Shown here in pieces: positions 40,980 through 53,526 of a stretch of DNA of 64,000 bases (the stretch's first letter is position 1; every line of letters begins with the position of its first letter). The notes under the pieces are model-generated. The model was not told where the DNA came from. It worked only from the letters and a program-made list of their open reading frames with translations, and searched no databases. Source of the stretch: RYN-230 sp963723595. Its GTDB lineage: Bacteria > Actinomycetota > Actinomycetes > Streptosporangiales > Streptosporangiaceae. The position numbers and the translations under genes were made by a program. The stretch spans positions 434,001 to 498,000 of the forward strand of contig CAVRRQ010000014.1 of the NCBI GenBank assembly GCA_963723595.1. The letters run 5' to 3'.

Positions 40980-41485
40980 GCGGCCAGGTAGGGCAGGCCC
41001 CGCGCGGTCACCGGCCCCCGGGCACCGCGTTCCACGATCACGGCCACGCCCACGACCTCGGCCCCGGCCTCTTGCAGCGCGTCCACCGCGGTGAGCACGG
41101 ACGAGCCGGTGGTCGAGGTGTCCTCCACAGCCAGCACCCGGCGGCCGGCGACGTCCGGTCCCTCGATGCGCCGTTGCAGGCCGTGTGCCTTGCCCTCCTT
41201 GCGCACCACGAACGCGTCCAGCGGCTGCCCGGCCGCGCTGGCCGCGTGCATCATCGCGGTGGCCACCGGGTCGGCGCCGAGCGTGAGCCCGCCGACGGCG
41301 TCGTAGCCGAGGCCCGCGGTGAGGTCGAGCATCACCCGGCCGGCCAGCGGCGCCGCCTGCCCGCTGAGCAGGATCCGGCGCAGGTCGATGTACCAGGTCG
41401 CCCGCTGGCCGGAGGACAGCACGAAGTCGCCGTGCACCACGGCCATGTCCTTGATCATCTGAAGCAGGTCATCGCGGTCGCTCAC
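40949..41485 (-). CDS. pyrE: Orotate phosphoribosyltransferase
   Basis: The 178-residue protein has VHGDFVLSSGQRATWYIDLR, LTLGADPVATAMMH and the PRPP-binding motif RRVLAVEDTSTTGSSVLTAV. It converts orotate and PRPP to OMP in pyrimidine synthesis. A GTG start is used. It ends inside the DedA gene on the opposite strand. Confidence 0.96.
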   Translation of the reverse strand: MSDRDDLLQMIKDMAVVHGDFVLSSGQRATWYIDLRRILLSGQAAPLAGRVMLDLTAGLGYDAVGGLTLGADPVATAMMHAASAAGQPLDAFVVRKEGKAHGLQRRIEGPDVAGRRVLAVEDTSTTGSSVLTAVDALQEAGAEVVGVAVIVERGARGPVTARGLPYLAAYDMGDLGLG

Positions 41486-41521
41486 GAGCGCGAGCCTACC
41501 CAGCCGCCCCCGGTGCCAGGG

Positions 41522-41665
41522 GTGGGCAGGAACGCGGCCGGGTGGGGCCGTCCGGCCGGGCCAGCTGGGCAGGAACGCGGCCGGGTGGGGGCCGTCCGGC
41601 GGGGCGGTCGGGCGGCCGGGCAAGGCTGGGCATGAACGCGGCCCGGCTAGGGCTGTCTGGCCAGG
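41522..41665. repeat. Three imperfect repeats of GGGCAGGAACGCGGCCGGGT
   Basis: Copies begin near 41523, 41567 and 41626 (the last diverged) in the spacer between pyrE and the epimerase gene. The whole 243-bp spacer is GC-rich and otherwise featureless. Confidence 0.6.
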
Positions 41666-41728
41666 CGGCCGCGCCAGCTGCGGCGGGGCCAGCTGCGGCC
41701 GGGGCAGGCTGGGGCCGGGCGGTCAGGC

Positions 41729-42751
41729 TTAATCCAGGCTGTCCAGGATCTGCTGCTCCTTGGCGGGGTCGAGGCCGATGCCCGGGTTGCGCTGGAACGT
41801 GTCCTCGCCGCCCCGGGCGGCCGTGTCCCGGCGCAGCCAGGCCCAGGTGTCCCGGACGGTGTCGCTGAGCGGCCGGTAGCGCAGGCCCGTCCGCAGGGCG
41901 CGGTCTCCCGTGACGTTCCAGACGGCCGCGAACTCCGGGGTCTCCGGCGCCCACATCGGCAGCTCCGACCAGGGCTGCACCCCGGCCGCCAGCAGCACGC
42001 GGTCCGGCACCCAGCGCAGCTGCAGCGGCCCGTCCGGGCCGGGCCCGGTGGCCCGGCCGCAGTCCGTCAGCAGTTCCCCGACCGTGGTTCCCTCCGGCCC
42101 GGGCACGTTGACCACGCCCGGGATGCCCCGCCGGGTGTTGTCGACGATCCAGGCGGCGAGGTCCCGGGCGTCCGTCATCCGGATCGGCCGGCCGGGCTCG
42201 CCGGGGGCGAGGACCGTCCCGCCGCGTGCGATCCTGGTCAGCCACCAGGGCAGCCGGCCCACGTTCTCGTGCGGGCCGACCAGCAGCCCGGGCCGCACGA
42301 TCAGGTGCCGCCCCGGCAGTTCCTGCGCGACGGCCCGCTCGCTGCCCGCCTTCAGCTCGCCGTATCCGAGTTCCTCCACGGAACCGTCCGCATCGGGCGG
42401 GCAGTCGAGCACCGGGGACTCCTCGCTGACCGGCACCTCACCGAAGCCGGCATAGACCGAGAGCGTGGAGACATAGGTGTAGTGCCGGACCCTCGGGGCC
42501 AGCAACCGGGCGGACGCGGCCACGTGCCGGGGAGCGATCACCGAGGTGTCGATGACGAGGTCAAAATCTCGTTCAGCCACCCTGACCAGGTCCGCGGAGT
42601 TGGTACGGTCTCCGTGCAGTGCCTCGGCACCCGGCCGGGGTTCGCCGCTCAGCCCCCGCGAGAAGGTCGTGACGTCGTAGCCACGGCGGATCGCTTCGTC
42701 CACGATGGCACGCCCCAGGAACCGGGTACCCCCGAGAACAAGAAGTCGCAT
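41729..42751 (-). CDS. NAD-dependent epimerase/dehydratase (extended SDR)
   Basis: The 340-residue protein opens MRLLVLGGTRFLGRAIVDEA, an NAD-binding GGTRFLG motif of the atypical SDR class. YGELKAGSERAV (YxxxK) and VRPGLLVGPHEN follow. Similar proteins are annotated as isoflavone-reductase-like or reductase-like in Streptomyces. The substrate is unknown. The start at 42751 is preferred over the in-frame GTG at 42874, because the extra 41 residues are unlike the family. Confidence 0.88.
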   Translation of the reverse strand: MRLLVLGGTRFLGRAIVDEAIRRGYDVTTFSRGLSGEPRPGAEALHGDRTNSADLVRVAERDFDLVIDTSVIAPRHVAASARLLAPRVRHYTYVSTLSVYAGFGEVPVSEESPVLDCPPDADGSVEELGYGELKAGSERAVAQELPGRHLIVRPGLLVGPHENVGRLPWWLTRIARGGTVLAPGEPGRPIRMTDARDLAAWIVDNTRRGIPGVVNVPGPEGTTVGELLTDCGRATGPGPDGPLQLRWVPDRVLLAAGVQPWSELPMWAPETPEFAAVWNVTGDRALRTGLRYRPLSDTVRDTWAWLRRDTAARGGEDTFQRNPGIGLDPAKEQQILDSLD

Positions 42752-42926
42752 GGCGGATGATTCTGCCGGGCCAGGTGCAATTGCCGGGGTCGCTTTTGCC
42801 GAGAGCGGACGCCTAAAGTCATGGCGGGCGCCTAAGGTCATGGGGATCGTCGCGACCTGCGGGCGATCCCTCACAAGGTCGGCTGGGCGCTGGTAACGTC
42901 TCGCGTCGAGGAAAGGACGGTGTCGC

Positions 42927-45188
42927 GTGGATCGGTGCGCGCTGTTCGTGGACGCGGGCTACGTGCTGGCGGATGGCGCGATGGCCGTCCACGGAACCCG
43001 GCACCGAGAGTCCGTATCCTGGGATTACGCCGGGCTGCTGTCGTTCATGGGCAGTATCGCCCGGGAGAGAACCGGCCGCCCGCTGCTGCGCTGCTACTGG
43101 TATGAGGCCTCGGTTGAGGGCCGCCGGACTTCCGAGCACGACTCACTGGCCGATCTTCCCGGGCTGAAGCTGCGGCTGGGCCGGACCCGGCCGGGCCGCC
43201 GTGAGGGCGTGGAAGGTGACATCCGCCGCGACCTGACCACCCTGGCCCGCAACAACGCGATCAGCGACGCGCTCCTGGTCAGCGCGGAGGAAGATCTGGC
43301 CCAGGTCGTCGCCGATGTGCAGGACCTCGGTATCCGGGTGACGATCGTGCACATCACGGTGGGCGGCAACTGGACCATTTCCCGCAGCCTCCGCCAGGAA
43401 TGCGATGACATCATCGAGATTGGCGAGGGGCATCTCCGGCCCTTTACCCAGCTCGTCGCCGGGACCGAGCCGCTGGGCAGCGACGAGCCGTATCAGCTGG
43501 CCGTGTCCGCGGCCCGCGCGCTCACCAACGGGCACGGACCGGTGGTCGGCCCGCTGGGCCAGCCGGCCCTGTCGGCCGGATCGCACCCGGCCCCGCCCGC
43601 GATCTACACCGCGCCCGTGGTGGCGGAGTACCAGCGCGCCGCCCAGCCCGGCGCCCAGCCCGCCAGTGTCCAGCTTCCGGGCAGCCAGCCGGGCGCCCCC
43701 GCCCCGCTGCCGCGCCGCGAGCCGTCCGGGCCGATCGAGCGCCAGTCCATGGAGGCCGCCCGCGGCGGCCCGTCCCGCGCGCCTGGTCCGCAGGACCCAG
43801 GCTCACCGCCGCAGAGTGCACAGAATCTGCCCGGCTGCCTCAGCTCTGCAGGCGCAGCCGGGCGTTTCCGAGCCGCAACGAAACCCCGGTCCGGGCCAGC
43901 GCCAGCCGGGCGGGCCGGCGCAGCCGGGCGGGAACGGGCAGCAGACCATGCCGGGGCAGGGCATGCCGGGCCAGCGCAGGGCCAGCCTGGGCCGGGCCAG
44001 CCTGGGCCGGGCCAGCCGGGCATGCCAGGCCAGCCCGGTCCAGGGCAGGCCGGTCCGGGTCAGTCCCTGTCCAGCCAGCAGGCCATGGGCGGCGTCCCGG
44101 GCCAGGCGGGCCTGGGCGCGATCCCGTCGGCCCCGCCTAGCGCTCCCGGGCAGCAGTCCCTGCCGGGTCAGGGCGTGGGTAACCAGCAGGGCATCCCGGG
44201 CCAGCAGGGCATGGGTAACCAGCAGGGCATGGGCGGCGGCCAGCCGAGCATGCCGGGCCAGCCGATGCCCCCGCAGTCCTACGCACCGCAGCCGGTGCCG
44301 CCGCAGTCCCCGCCCGCTCCGGGGATGCCGCCCCAGAGCATGCCGCCCTACCAGAACGGCAGCGGCCAGCAGGGCATCTCCGGCCAGCAAGGCGTTTCCG
44401 GCCAGCAGGGCATGCCGCCGGGTCCGCCGAGCATGCCGGGCCTGCACGCGGCGCCGCCCCCGTCGCCGTCATCGCCGGGGCTGCCGGACCCGCGGGCGCG
44501 CGGGGCCCACGCCCAGACGTCGCCCGCCGCCGACCAGAACCCGTATCAGCCGCCCCCGGCCTCGTTCCGCGGGCCGGCCCAGGACGTGCCGTCGCGGCCG
44601 TACCAGCAGGGGCCCTACGGCGCCCAGCCCTCGGAGCAGATGATGCCCGGCCAGCCATTCATCCCGCCCGCGCCGGGCTCCCAGGCTGGATCGGGGCAGT
44701 ACACGGGCTCGGCGTACGTCCCGCCGCAGAGCCCTTACGGCACGCCGCAGGCCCCGCTGCCACAGTCCTCGCCACCACAGTCGCTGCCGCCGCAGGCCCC
44801 GCCACCCCAGCAGGCCCCGCCACCACAGGGCCCGGGACCGCAGCCACCCGGGCCGCCGCCGGTGCAGCAGCCAGGCCCGATCCACCAGGGCCCGCAGCCG
44901 CCGCCGACCCCAGGCATGCACACCCCTGCCCCGGGCCAGGAGATGCAACTGGCTGACGCGGTCCAGGCCGCCCACGCCGAGGGCTTCGAATTCGGCCAGT
45001 CGGTGGCCCGGGAGGCGCCGGCGCTGTGGCTGGAAGCAGTCCTGGCCCGCAAGCCGCGGATGCCCTCGGACCTGGAAGCGAGGCTGCTCCAGGACTCGGC
45101 GCTGCCGATCGATTCGCTGCTGCATGACGAGACCAGGCACGCGCTGCGCCGCGGGTTCTGGGATGCCCTGGAGCGTTCACGCCGATAG
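42927..45188 (+). CDS. NYN (PIN-like) domain protein with long P/G/Q-rich region
   Basis: Residues 1-175 form an NYN/LabA-type PIN-like nuclease domain (DRCALFVDAGYVLADGAMAV, SDALLVSAEEDLAQVVADVQ), with acidic residues typical of RNases. Residues 220-670 are low-complexity with GQPGPGQPG, GNQQGMGNQQGM and PPQSP arrays. A conserved helical C-terminus ends it (ADAVQAAHAEGFEFGQSVAR...). Between about 43850 and 43980 the plausible peptide (QPGVSEPQRNPGPGQ...NGQQTMPGQGMPGQ) lies in the next frame, so two compensating indels are likely. Enzymatic role is inferred. Confidence 0.82.
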   Translation: MDRCALFVDAGYVLADGAMAVHGTRHRESVSWDYAGLLSFMGSIARERTGRPLLRCYWYEASVEGRRTSEHDSLADLPGLKLRLGRTRPGRREGVEGDIRRDLTTLARNNAISDALLVSAEEDLAQVVADVQDLGIRVTIVHITVGGNWTISRSLRQECDDIIEIGEGHLRPFTQLVAGTEPLGSDEPYQLAVSAARALTNGHGPVVGPLGQPALSAGSHPAPPAIYTAPVVAEYQRAAQPGAQPASVQLPGSQPGAPAPLPRREPSGPIERQSMEAARGGPSRAPGPQDPGSPPQSAQNLPGCLSSAGAAGRFRAATKPRSGPAPAGRAGAAGRERAADHAGAGHAGPAQGQPGPGQPGPGQPGMPGQPGPGQAGPGQSLSSQQAMGGVPGQAGLGAIPSAPPSAPGQQSLPGQGVGNQQGIPGQQGMGNQQGMGGGQPSMPGQPMPPQSYAPQPVPPQSPPAPGMPPQSMPPYQNGSGQQGISGQQGVSGQQGMPPGPPSMPGLHAAPPPSPSSPGLPDPRARGAHAQTSPAADQNPYQPPPASFRGPAQDVPSRPYQQGPYGAQPSEQMMPGQPFIPPAPGSQAGSGQYTGSAYVPPQSPYGTPQAPLPQSSPPQSLPPQAPPPQQAPPPQGPGPQPPGPPPVQQPGPIHQGPQPPPTPGMHTPAPGQEMQLADAVQAAHAEGFEFGQSVAREAPALWLEAVLARKPRMPSDLEARLLQDSALPIDSLLHDETRHALRRGFWDALERSRR

Positions 45189-45844
45189 CGTCGTTTCCCC
45201 GTACTTGAGTTCGTTCGTGGCGTTGGAAGGGGTCCCGGGTTGGGTACGTCCCCGGACGTGGTGGTGCTGACTCGCGACATGTTCGATGAGATCGAGTTCG
45301 ACGCTGCGGCGAGCGGTGATCACCGCACCGCGGCGGAGCAGATGATCAGTCTGGCCGCCACCGGCACCCAGACTGAGGAATTCCCCCGATCCGAGGCCTT
45401 CCTGCGGGCGGGCGAGCAGTGGCTGCTCGCCGATGAGCCGGCCGCGGCGGCCGAGGGCTTCCGGCAGGCGCTGGCGGACGGCGGCCCGTCGTTCGCCGAT
45501 CCGCGGGTACCGCTGGCCCGGGCCCTGTTCATGATGGACAAAACGGACGAGGCTGAGGCGCTGATCCAGCAGATCGGGCAGGAGGAGCCGGACGACCCGC
45601 GGCTCTGTGACCTGGTCGCCGAGCTCCTGGTCGAGCGGTCGGACTTGCGCGGTGCGCTGCGGTGGGCGACCACCGGGGTTGCCCTGTGCCTGGGCCGGCT
45701 GGGCGCCGGGTGGAACCCGAACGCCCCGGCCCAGCCCGTCGCCCGCCCGGCCGAGTTCTCCGCGAACGGGGACCCGACCGAGCTCCGGCTCCTGCTCAGC
45801 CTGCGCTACCGGATCCGGGTCGACCTCGGGATGGCCGAGGACGA

Positions 45845-48517
<2,673 letters not shown>

Positions 48518-48585
48518 GGTTGCTTTCTGGACCCCAGTGGGTCCGGTGGTTTTCGTTGCGGATGATTCGGATGGGGGCGCGCGAG

Positions 48586-49119
48586 TCAGCCGGGCGCGGC
48601 GGGAAGCTCGCCCTCGTCTGGGCCGGCCTGCTCGCCCGGCGGGCGCCGGCCGCCGATGGGCAGCGCCCGGCGCTCGGACCGGGCCGCGGGCGCCGCGGAG
48701 GGCCCCGGGCGCGGCGTGTGCACCGGGACGAGCTGGCCGCCGCCGGTCCGGGCCCGGAGCAGGCCCGCCAGCCGGGCGGCCACCGACCGGGTGGACTCGA
48801 GCTCGATGCGGAGCTGGGTGAGTTCCGCGCTCACGTCGGCCAGGTGCTGCTGGTGCCGGCGCAGCTCACCATCCAGCTCGAGGATGCGCTTGATGCCCGA
48901 GAGGTTGACCCCCTCTTCCTGGGACAGGCGCTGGACCTCGCGCAGCGCGAGCACGTCGCGCAGCGAGTACCGGCGGGCCTGCCCCCTGGTCCGGCTGGGG
49001 GACACCAGCCCGAGCGAGTCGTAGTACCGGAGCGTCTGGGGGTGCAGGCCGGCCAGCTGGGCGGCGACGGAGATGACGTACACGGGCGAGTCGTCGGACA
49101 GGCCGAAGGGGCTGCTCAT
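48586..49119 (-). CDS. hspR: HspR, MerR-family heat-shock repressor
   Basis: The 177-residue protein has a MerR winged helix (VYVISVAAQLAGLHPQTLRY, GLVSPSRTRGQARRYSLRDV) and a coiled-coil (RRHQQHLADVSAELTQLRIE). A disordered Pro/Arg-rich tail completes it. HspR binds HAIR elements, with DnaK as co-repressor. Two such sites lie before dnaK. The ATG at 49119 matches the family length. Confidence 0.96.
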   Translation of the reverse strand: MSSPFGLSDDSPVYVISVAAQLAGLHPQTLRYYDSLGLVSPSRTRGQARRYSLRDVLALREVQRLSQEEGVNLSGIKRILELDGELRRHQQHLADVSAELTQLRIELESTRSVAARLAGLLRARTGGGQLVPVHTPRPGPSAAPAARSERRALPIGGRRPPGEQAGPDEGELPAAPG

Positions 49120-49280
49120 GCCGTCACCGCCGCTGCTGGTCCGGGGGGGCGACCCCGCGCTCTGCTTTCCCGGGGGAGCACCCCCGGACCCCCCGGCCCC
49201 TGCCATCCGCTGGCCCGGAGGGGACACGCGCCCGGCGCGCCCCGCCTGGCCAGCGGATCTTTTCCTGGTCCATGCTCATC

Positions 49281-50459
49281 TCAGACACTCCGGGCGCGCT
49301 GCAGGAGTTCATCGCGCGGGTCCTGCCCGGCGGTGGCCTCACGGAAGTCCTCCAGGGCCTTCCTGGCCGGCCCGTTCACGTGCTGGGGCACCTGAACCTG
49401 CACGGTGACCAGGAGGTCCCCGTTGGTCCCGTCGCTGCGGCGCACGCCCTTGCCGCGCACCCGGAAGGTGCGGGCGTTCGGGGTGCCCGCCGGGATGCGG
49501 ACGCTGACCGGGGCTCCGCGATGTGAGGGCACCTTGATCTCCGCGCCCAGCGTGGCCTCGGGGAACGTGACCGGCACCGTGACCGTGAGGTTGTGCCCGG
49601 TCCGGCCGAACACCGGGTGCGGCGTGACGTGCACCCGCACGTACAGGTCCCCGGCGGGGCCGCCGCGCTCGCCGGGCGCGCCCTTGCCCTTGAGCTTGAT
49701 CCGCTGGCCGTCAGCGACCCCGGCGGGGATGCGCGCCTGGATGGTCCGGGTGCTCATCGCCCGCCCGCTGCCCGAGCACACCGGGCACGGATCATCGACC
49801 ACCAGCCCGCGGCCACGGCACTCGTGGCACGGCTCCGAGAACGCGAAACTGCCCAGGTTCTTGCTTTCCTGGCCCGTCCCCTCGCAGTTCGGGCAGACCC
49901 GGGGCACCGTGCCGGCCTTGGCGCCGGTGCCCTTGCAGGTCGGGCACGGGCCCTCGCCGGCCAGCCGGAGGCTGACCGTGACGCCGTCCAGCGCATCGCT
50001 GAACGACAGCGAGGTTTCCGTCTCCACGTCGGCGCCGCGCCGCGGGCGGGTCTGCGCGGTGCGCGCCCCGCCGCGGCCGAACACGCCGCCGAGAATGTCC
50101 CCGAGCCCGCCGCTGCCTGCGCCGCCACCGGCCTGGCCGGCGCCGAACAGGTCGCCGAGGTCGAAGTTGAACCCGCCGCCCGCGCCGGCCGGGGCGCCCT
50201 GGCCGGCCCCCCGGAACCCGCCGCCGAACAGCGAGCGCGCGTCGTCGTACTCCTTGCGCCGCTTGCTGTCGGACAGCGTGTTGTAGGCCTCGGAGATCTC
50301 CTTGAACCGCTCCTCTGCCTTGGGGTCACCCTTGTTGGCATCAGGGTGGTACTTGCGGGCGAGCTTGCGGTACGACTTCTTGATCTCGTCCGCGGTGGAG
50401 GTCTTGGTGACGCCCAGGACCTTGTAGTAGTCCTTCTCGAGGAAGTCCTTCGTGCTCAC
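49281..50459 (-). CDS. dnaJ: DnaJ co-chaperone
   Basis: The 392-residue protein has a J domain (DFLEKDYYKVLGVTKTSTAD, HPD in KYHPDANKGD) and a Gly/Phe-rich region. Four CxxCxGxG-type zinc repeats follow (CPTCKGTGAK, CPNCEGTGQE, CHECRGRGLV, CPVCSGSGRA), then the C-terminal substrate domains. It stimulates DnaK ATPase. A GTG start is used. The frame is intact. It lies 20 nt after grpE. Confidence 0.97.
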   Translation of the reverse strand: MSTKDFLEKDYYKVLGVTKTSTADEIKKSYRKLARKYHPDANKGDPKAEERFKEISEAYNTLSDSKRRKEYDDARSLFGGGFRGAGQGAPAGAGGGFNFDLGDLFGAGQAGGGAGSGGLGDILGGVFGRGGARTAQTRPRRGADVETETSLSFSDALDGVTVSLRLAGEGPCPTCKGTGAKAGTVPRVCPNCEGTGQESKNLGSFAFSEPCHECRGRGLVVDDPCPVCSGSGRAMSTRTIQARIPAGVADGQRIKLKGKGAPGERGGPAGDLYVRVHVTPHPVFGRTGHNLTVTVPVTFPEATLGAEIKVPSHRGAPVSVRIPAGTPNARTFRVRGKGVRRSDGTNGDLLVTVQVQVPQHVNGPARKALEDFREATAGQDPRDELLQRARSV

Positions 50460-50479
50460 TTACTACCTCTCCCCGGGGA

Positions 50480-51504
50480 TCAGTTGTTTCCCGCCGGAGT
50501 TCCCCGTGGCTGGCGCGCCTCCTGGTCGTCCGGGTCTGGCCCGTCGCCGGGTTCGGCGACCGCCACCCGGGCCGGGCGGATGATCCGCTCGCCCACCTTG
50601 TAGCCGGGCTGCAGGATCTGGACTGCGGTCGGCTCGGTCACATCCGGTGAATAGGAGTGCATCAGGGCCTCGTGGACCAGCGGGTCGAACGGCTCGCCGG
50701 GCTCACCGAAGCTCTCCAGCCCCAGCTTCGCGGCGATGGTCTCCAGCGACTCGCCGACCGACTTGAACGCACCGTTCAGGTCACCGTGCTCGCGGGCGCG
50801 GCCGATGTCGTCCAGTACCGGGATCAGCGAGCCCAGCACGTTGGCCAGGGCCTGCTCGCGGACGGCCATCCGGTCACGCTCGACGCGCTTGCGGTAGTTG
50901 GCGTACTCCGCGTGCACGCGCTGCAGGTCCGCGGTGCGCTCGGCCAGCTGGGCGGCCAGGGCGCCATCGCCCGGCCCGCCAGGCTGGCCGGCGCCGGGGC
51001 TCCCGTCGCCGGGCCGGGGCCCGCCGGACGGTGTCCCGCCGGCCCCCGCGTCCGGTCCCGGGGCGCTGCCCGATCCCGGGGCGCTGGCTGATCCGGGGCG
51101 CTGGCTGATCCGGGGGCGCTGGCTGATCCGGGGGTGCTGGCCGCGGACCCGGGCGCACCCTGGTCGCGGCCCCGCGCCGGCTCACCCTGCTGCGGCTGAC
51201 CGGCCCCGGGCTGGCTCTCCGGCCCGCTCCCAGGCTGGCCCTGGGACCGGCCTGGGCGGCCGCCCGCACCGCCCCCGCCGGGGGGCTGGGACCCCGCGGC
51301 ACCGCCGGGTGCCGCGGGGCGTGCCCCAGTCCCGCTCGGCTTGGAGGCCGAGTGCCGTCCCGGGCGGGCGGGCTTGCCCGGGGTGCGGGACTCCGCGTCA
51401 CGGCGTCCCTGCTGCCCAGGATCCCTGACCTCGCCGGTCACCGGGTCGATGCGCCTGAGGTCACGGATCACCGGTCCTGCGTTGGTGTCCTCTGGCGAAT
51501 TCAT
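50480..51504 (-). CDS. grpE: GrpE nucleotide exchange factor with long N-terminal extension (frameshifted)
   Basis: The C-terminal GrpE domain is clear (HAEYANYRKRVERDRMAVRE, LIPVLDDIGRAREHGDLNGA, VHEALMHSYSPDVTEPTAVQ). The N-terminal 160 or so residues are a Gly/Ser/Ala/Pro-rich tail (MNSPEDTNAGPVIRDLRRID...). The frame is lost in the 18-bp repeats near 51090 and again before position 50917. Correction gives GDGALAAQLAERTADLQRVH leading into the GrpE domain. It exchanges ADP on DnaK. The ATG overlaps the dnaK stop by one base (TGATG). Confidence 0.93.
51068..51141. repeat. 17-18-bp tandem repeat in grpE (about four units)
   Basis: Units GGCTGATCCGGGGGCGCT encode the SASAPG hexapeptide. The unit of 17 bp near 51090 lacks one G and causes the frameshift there, so slippage in a G-run is the likely cause. 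Confidence 0.75.
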
Positions 51505-53363
51505 CAGGCGGCGCCACCCTCACCCGCGTGCGGCTTGTCCTCGTCCACGATCTCGGCGTCGACGACCTCGTCGTCGTTCGCGGTCTCCTCAGCGGCCCCG
51601 GCCGGGGTCTCCTCGGCGGCGCTGGCCTGGGTCTGGGCGTAGATCGCGGTGCCCATCTTCTGGCTGACCGTGGCCGCCTTCTCGGTGGCCTCCTTGATCG
51701 TCTCGAGGTCGGTGCCCTCGAGCGCCTTCTTCAGCTCGGCGATGGACTCTTCGACCTCGGACTTGATGTCGTCCGGGACCTTGTCCGCGTTCTCGCCGAG
51801 GAACTTCTCCGTCTGGTAGGCGAGGGTGTCCGCGCGGTTGCGCACCTCGGCCTCCTCGCGGCGGGCGGCGTCCTCCGCGGCGAACTGCTCCGCGTCGGCC
51901 ATCATCCGGTTGATCTCGTCCTTGGACAGTGCGGACCCGCCGGAGATGGTGACCCGCTGCTCCTTGCCGGTGCCCAGGTCCTTGGCGGACACGTTGACGA
52001 TCCCGTTGGCGTCGATGTCGAAGGCGACCTCGATCTGCGGGATGCCCCGGGGCGCGGGAGCCAGGCCGGACAGCTCGAACATGCCGAGCTTCTTGTTGTA
52101 CGCGGCGATCTCGCGCTCACCCTGGAACACCTGGATCTGCACGGACGGCTGGTTGTCGTCGGCCGTGGTGAAGATCTCCGACCGCTTGGTCGGGATCGTG
52201 GTGTTGCGCTCGATGAGCTTGGTGAAGATGCCGCCCTTGGTCTCGATGCCCAGCGACAGCGGGGTCACGTCCAGCAGCAGCACGTCCTTGACCTCGCCCT
52301 TGAGCACGCCGGCCTGCAGGCAGGCGCCCACGGCGACGACCTCGTCCGGGTTGACGCCCTTGTTGGGCTCCTTGCCGCCGAGCAGGTCCTTGACCAGGTC
52401 CACGACCGCGGGCATCCGGGTGGAGCCGCCGACCAGCACCACGTGCTGGATGTCGCTCAGCTTGGTGTTCCCGTCCTTGATGACCTGCTGGAACGGGCCC
52501 TTGCAGCGGTCGAGCAGGTCCGAGGTCATCTTCTGGAACTCAGCCCGGGTGAGCTTGGTGTCCAGGTGCAGCGGGCCCTGCTCGGAGTGGGTGATGTAGG
52601 GCAGGTTGATCGTGGTCTCGGCCGAGCCGGACAGCTCGATCTTGGCCTTCTCCGCGGACTCGCGCAGCCGCTGCAGCGCCATCTTGTCCTTGGACAGGTC
52701 CACGCCGTAGCCGTTCTTGAAGTCCTGCACCAGCCAGTCCACGATGCGCTGGTCCCAGTCGTCGCCACCGAGGTGGTTGTCGCCGCTGGTGGCCTTCACC
52801 TCGACCACGCCGTCGCCGACTTCCAGCAGCGAGACGTCGAAGGTGCCGCCGCCCAGGTCGAAGACCAGGATGGTGGCCTCGCCCTCCTTCTCCAGGTGGT
52901 AGGCGAGGGCCGCGGAGGTGGGCTCGTTGATGATGCGGAGCACGTTCAGGCCCGCGATCTGGCCGGCCTCCTTGGTGGCCTGCCGCTGCGCGTCACTGAA
53001 GTACGCCGGGACGGTGATCACCGCGTCGGTGATCGTCTCACCGAGGTAGGACTCGGCGTCCCTCTTGAGCTTCTGCAGGATGAACGCGCTGATCTGCTGC
53101 GCGTTGTACTTCTTGTCGTCGATCTTGACGGTCCAGTCGGTGCCCATCTGGCGCTTGACCGAGCGGATCGTGCGGTCGACGTTGGTCACCGCCTGGCGCT
53201 TGGCGACCTCGCCGACCAGCACCTCGCCATTCTTGGCGAAGGCCACCACGGACGGGGTGGTCCGCGAGCCTTCTGCGTTGGCGATGACCGTCGGCTCGCC
53301 GCCTTCCAGAACCGCGACGACGGAGTTGGTGGTTCCGAGGTCGATACCTACCGCACGTGCCAT
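51504..53363 (-). CDS. dnaK: DnaK chaperone (Hsp70)
   Basis: The 619-residue protein is intact. It has the ATPase start MARAVGIDLGTTNSVVAVLE, the ITVPAYFSDAQRQATKEAG segment, VFDLGGGTFDVSLLEVGDG and the LLLDVTPLSLGIETKGG linker, then the substrate-binding domain and lid. It folds proteins with DnaJ and GrpE, and acts as HspR co-repressor in actinobacteria. Promoter DNA carries two HAIR sites. Confidence 0.98.
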   Translation of the reverse strand: MARAVGIDLGTTNSVVAVLEGGEPTVIANAEGSRTTPSVVAFAKNGEVLVGEVAKRQAVTNVDRTIRSVKRQMGTDWTVKIDDKKYNAQQISAFILQKLKRDAESYLGETITDAVITVPAYFSDAQRQATKEAGQIAGLNVLRIINEPTSAALAYHLEKEGEATILVFDLGGGTFDVSLLEVGDGVVEVKATSGDNHLGGDDWDQRIVDWLVQDFKNGYGVDLSKDKMALQRLRESAEKAKIELSGSAETTINLPYITHSEQGPLHLDTKLTRAEFQKMTSDLLDRCKGPFQQVIKDGNTKLSDIQHVVLVGGSTRMPAVVDLVKDLLGGKEPNKGVNPDEVVAVGACLQAGVLKGEVKDVLLLDVTPLSLGIETKGGIFTKLIERNTTIPTKRSEIFTTADDNQPSVQIQVFQGEREIAAYNKKLGMFELSGLAPAPRGIPQIEVAFDIDANGIVNVSAKDLGTGKEQRVTISGGSALSKDEINRMMADAEQFAAEDAARREEAEVRNRADTLAYQTEKFLGENADKVPDDIKSEVEESIAELKKALEGTDLETIKEATEKAATVSQKMGTAIYAQTQASAAEETPAGAAEETANDDEVVDAEIVDEDKPHAGEGGAA

Positions 53364-53398
53364 GTGTAGTCCCTAGTCCCTGTCTGATCGTTACTTAC

Positions 53399-53419
53399 CT
53401 TGAGCCTGGTGGGCTCAAG
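53399..53419. promoter_or_regulatory. HAIR element 1 (HspR operator)
   Basis: CTTGAGC-N7-GCTCAAG is a perfect dyad matching HAIR (CTTGAGT-N7-ACTCAAG). It is 36 bp upstream of the dnaK start, so binding would block the promoter. Confidence 0.95.
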
Positions 53420-53450
53420 TCTGCCAGGGACACTCACCCCTGGCAAATGA

Positions 53451-53471
53451 GTTGAGTCTACTGGGCTCAAC
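53451..53471. promoter_or_regulatory. HAIR element 2 (HspR operator)
   Basis: GTTGAGT-N7-GCTCAAC is a second HAIR-like dyad 32 bp upstream of the first. The pair explains co-operative heat-shock repression of the operon. Confidence 0.9.
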
Positions 53472-53526
53472 TTCTGGGCTCACCGGATGATTCCCGGCGG
53501 CGGCCCAGATATGACGGTGGATATGA

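Noticed and set aside
43950..44450. Repetitive DNA in the NYN gene resembling a CRISPR-like array
   Set aside because: Repeats are short, in frame, and encode GQPGP/QQGM peptides. There is no constant repeat-spacer pattern and no cas gene.
51528..53369. A 613-residue open frame antisense to dnaK
   Set aside because: It mirrors the dnaK codons exactly. Long antisense frames over dnaK are a well-known high-GC artefact, and it has no family features.
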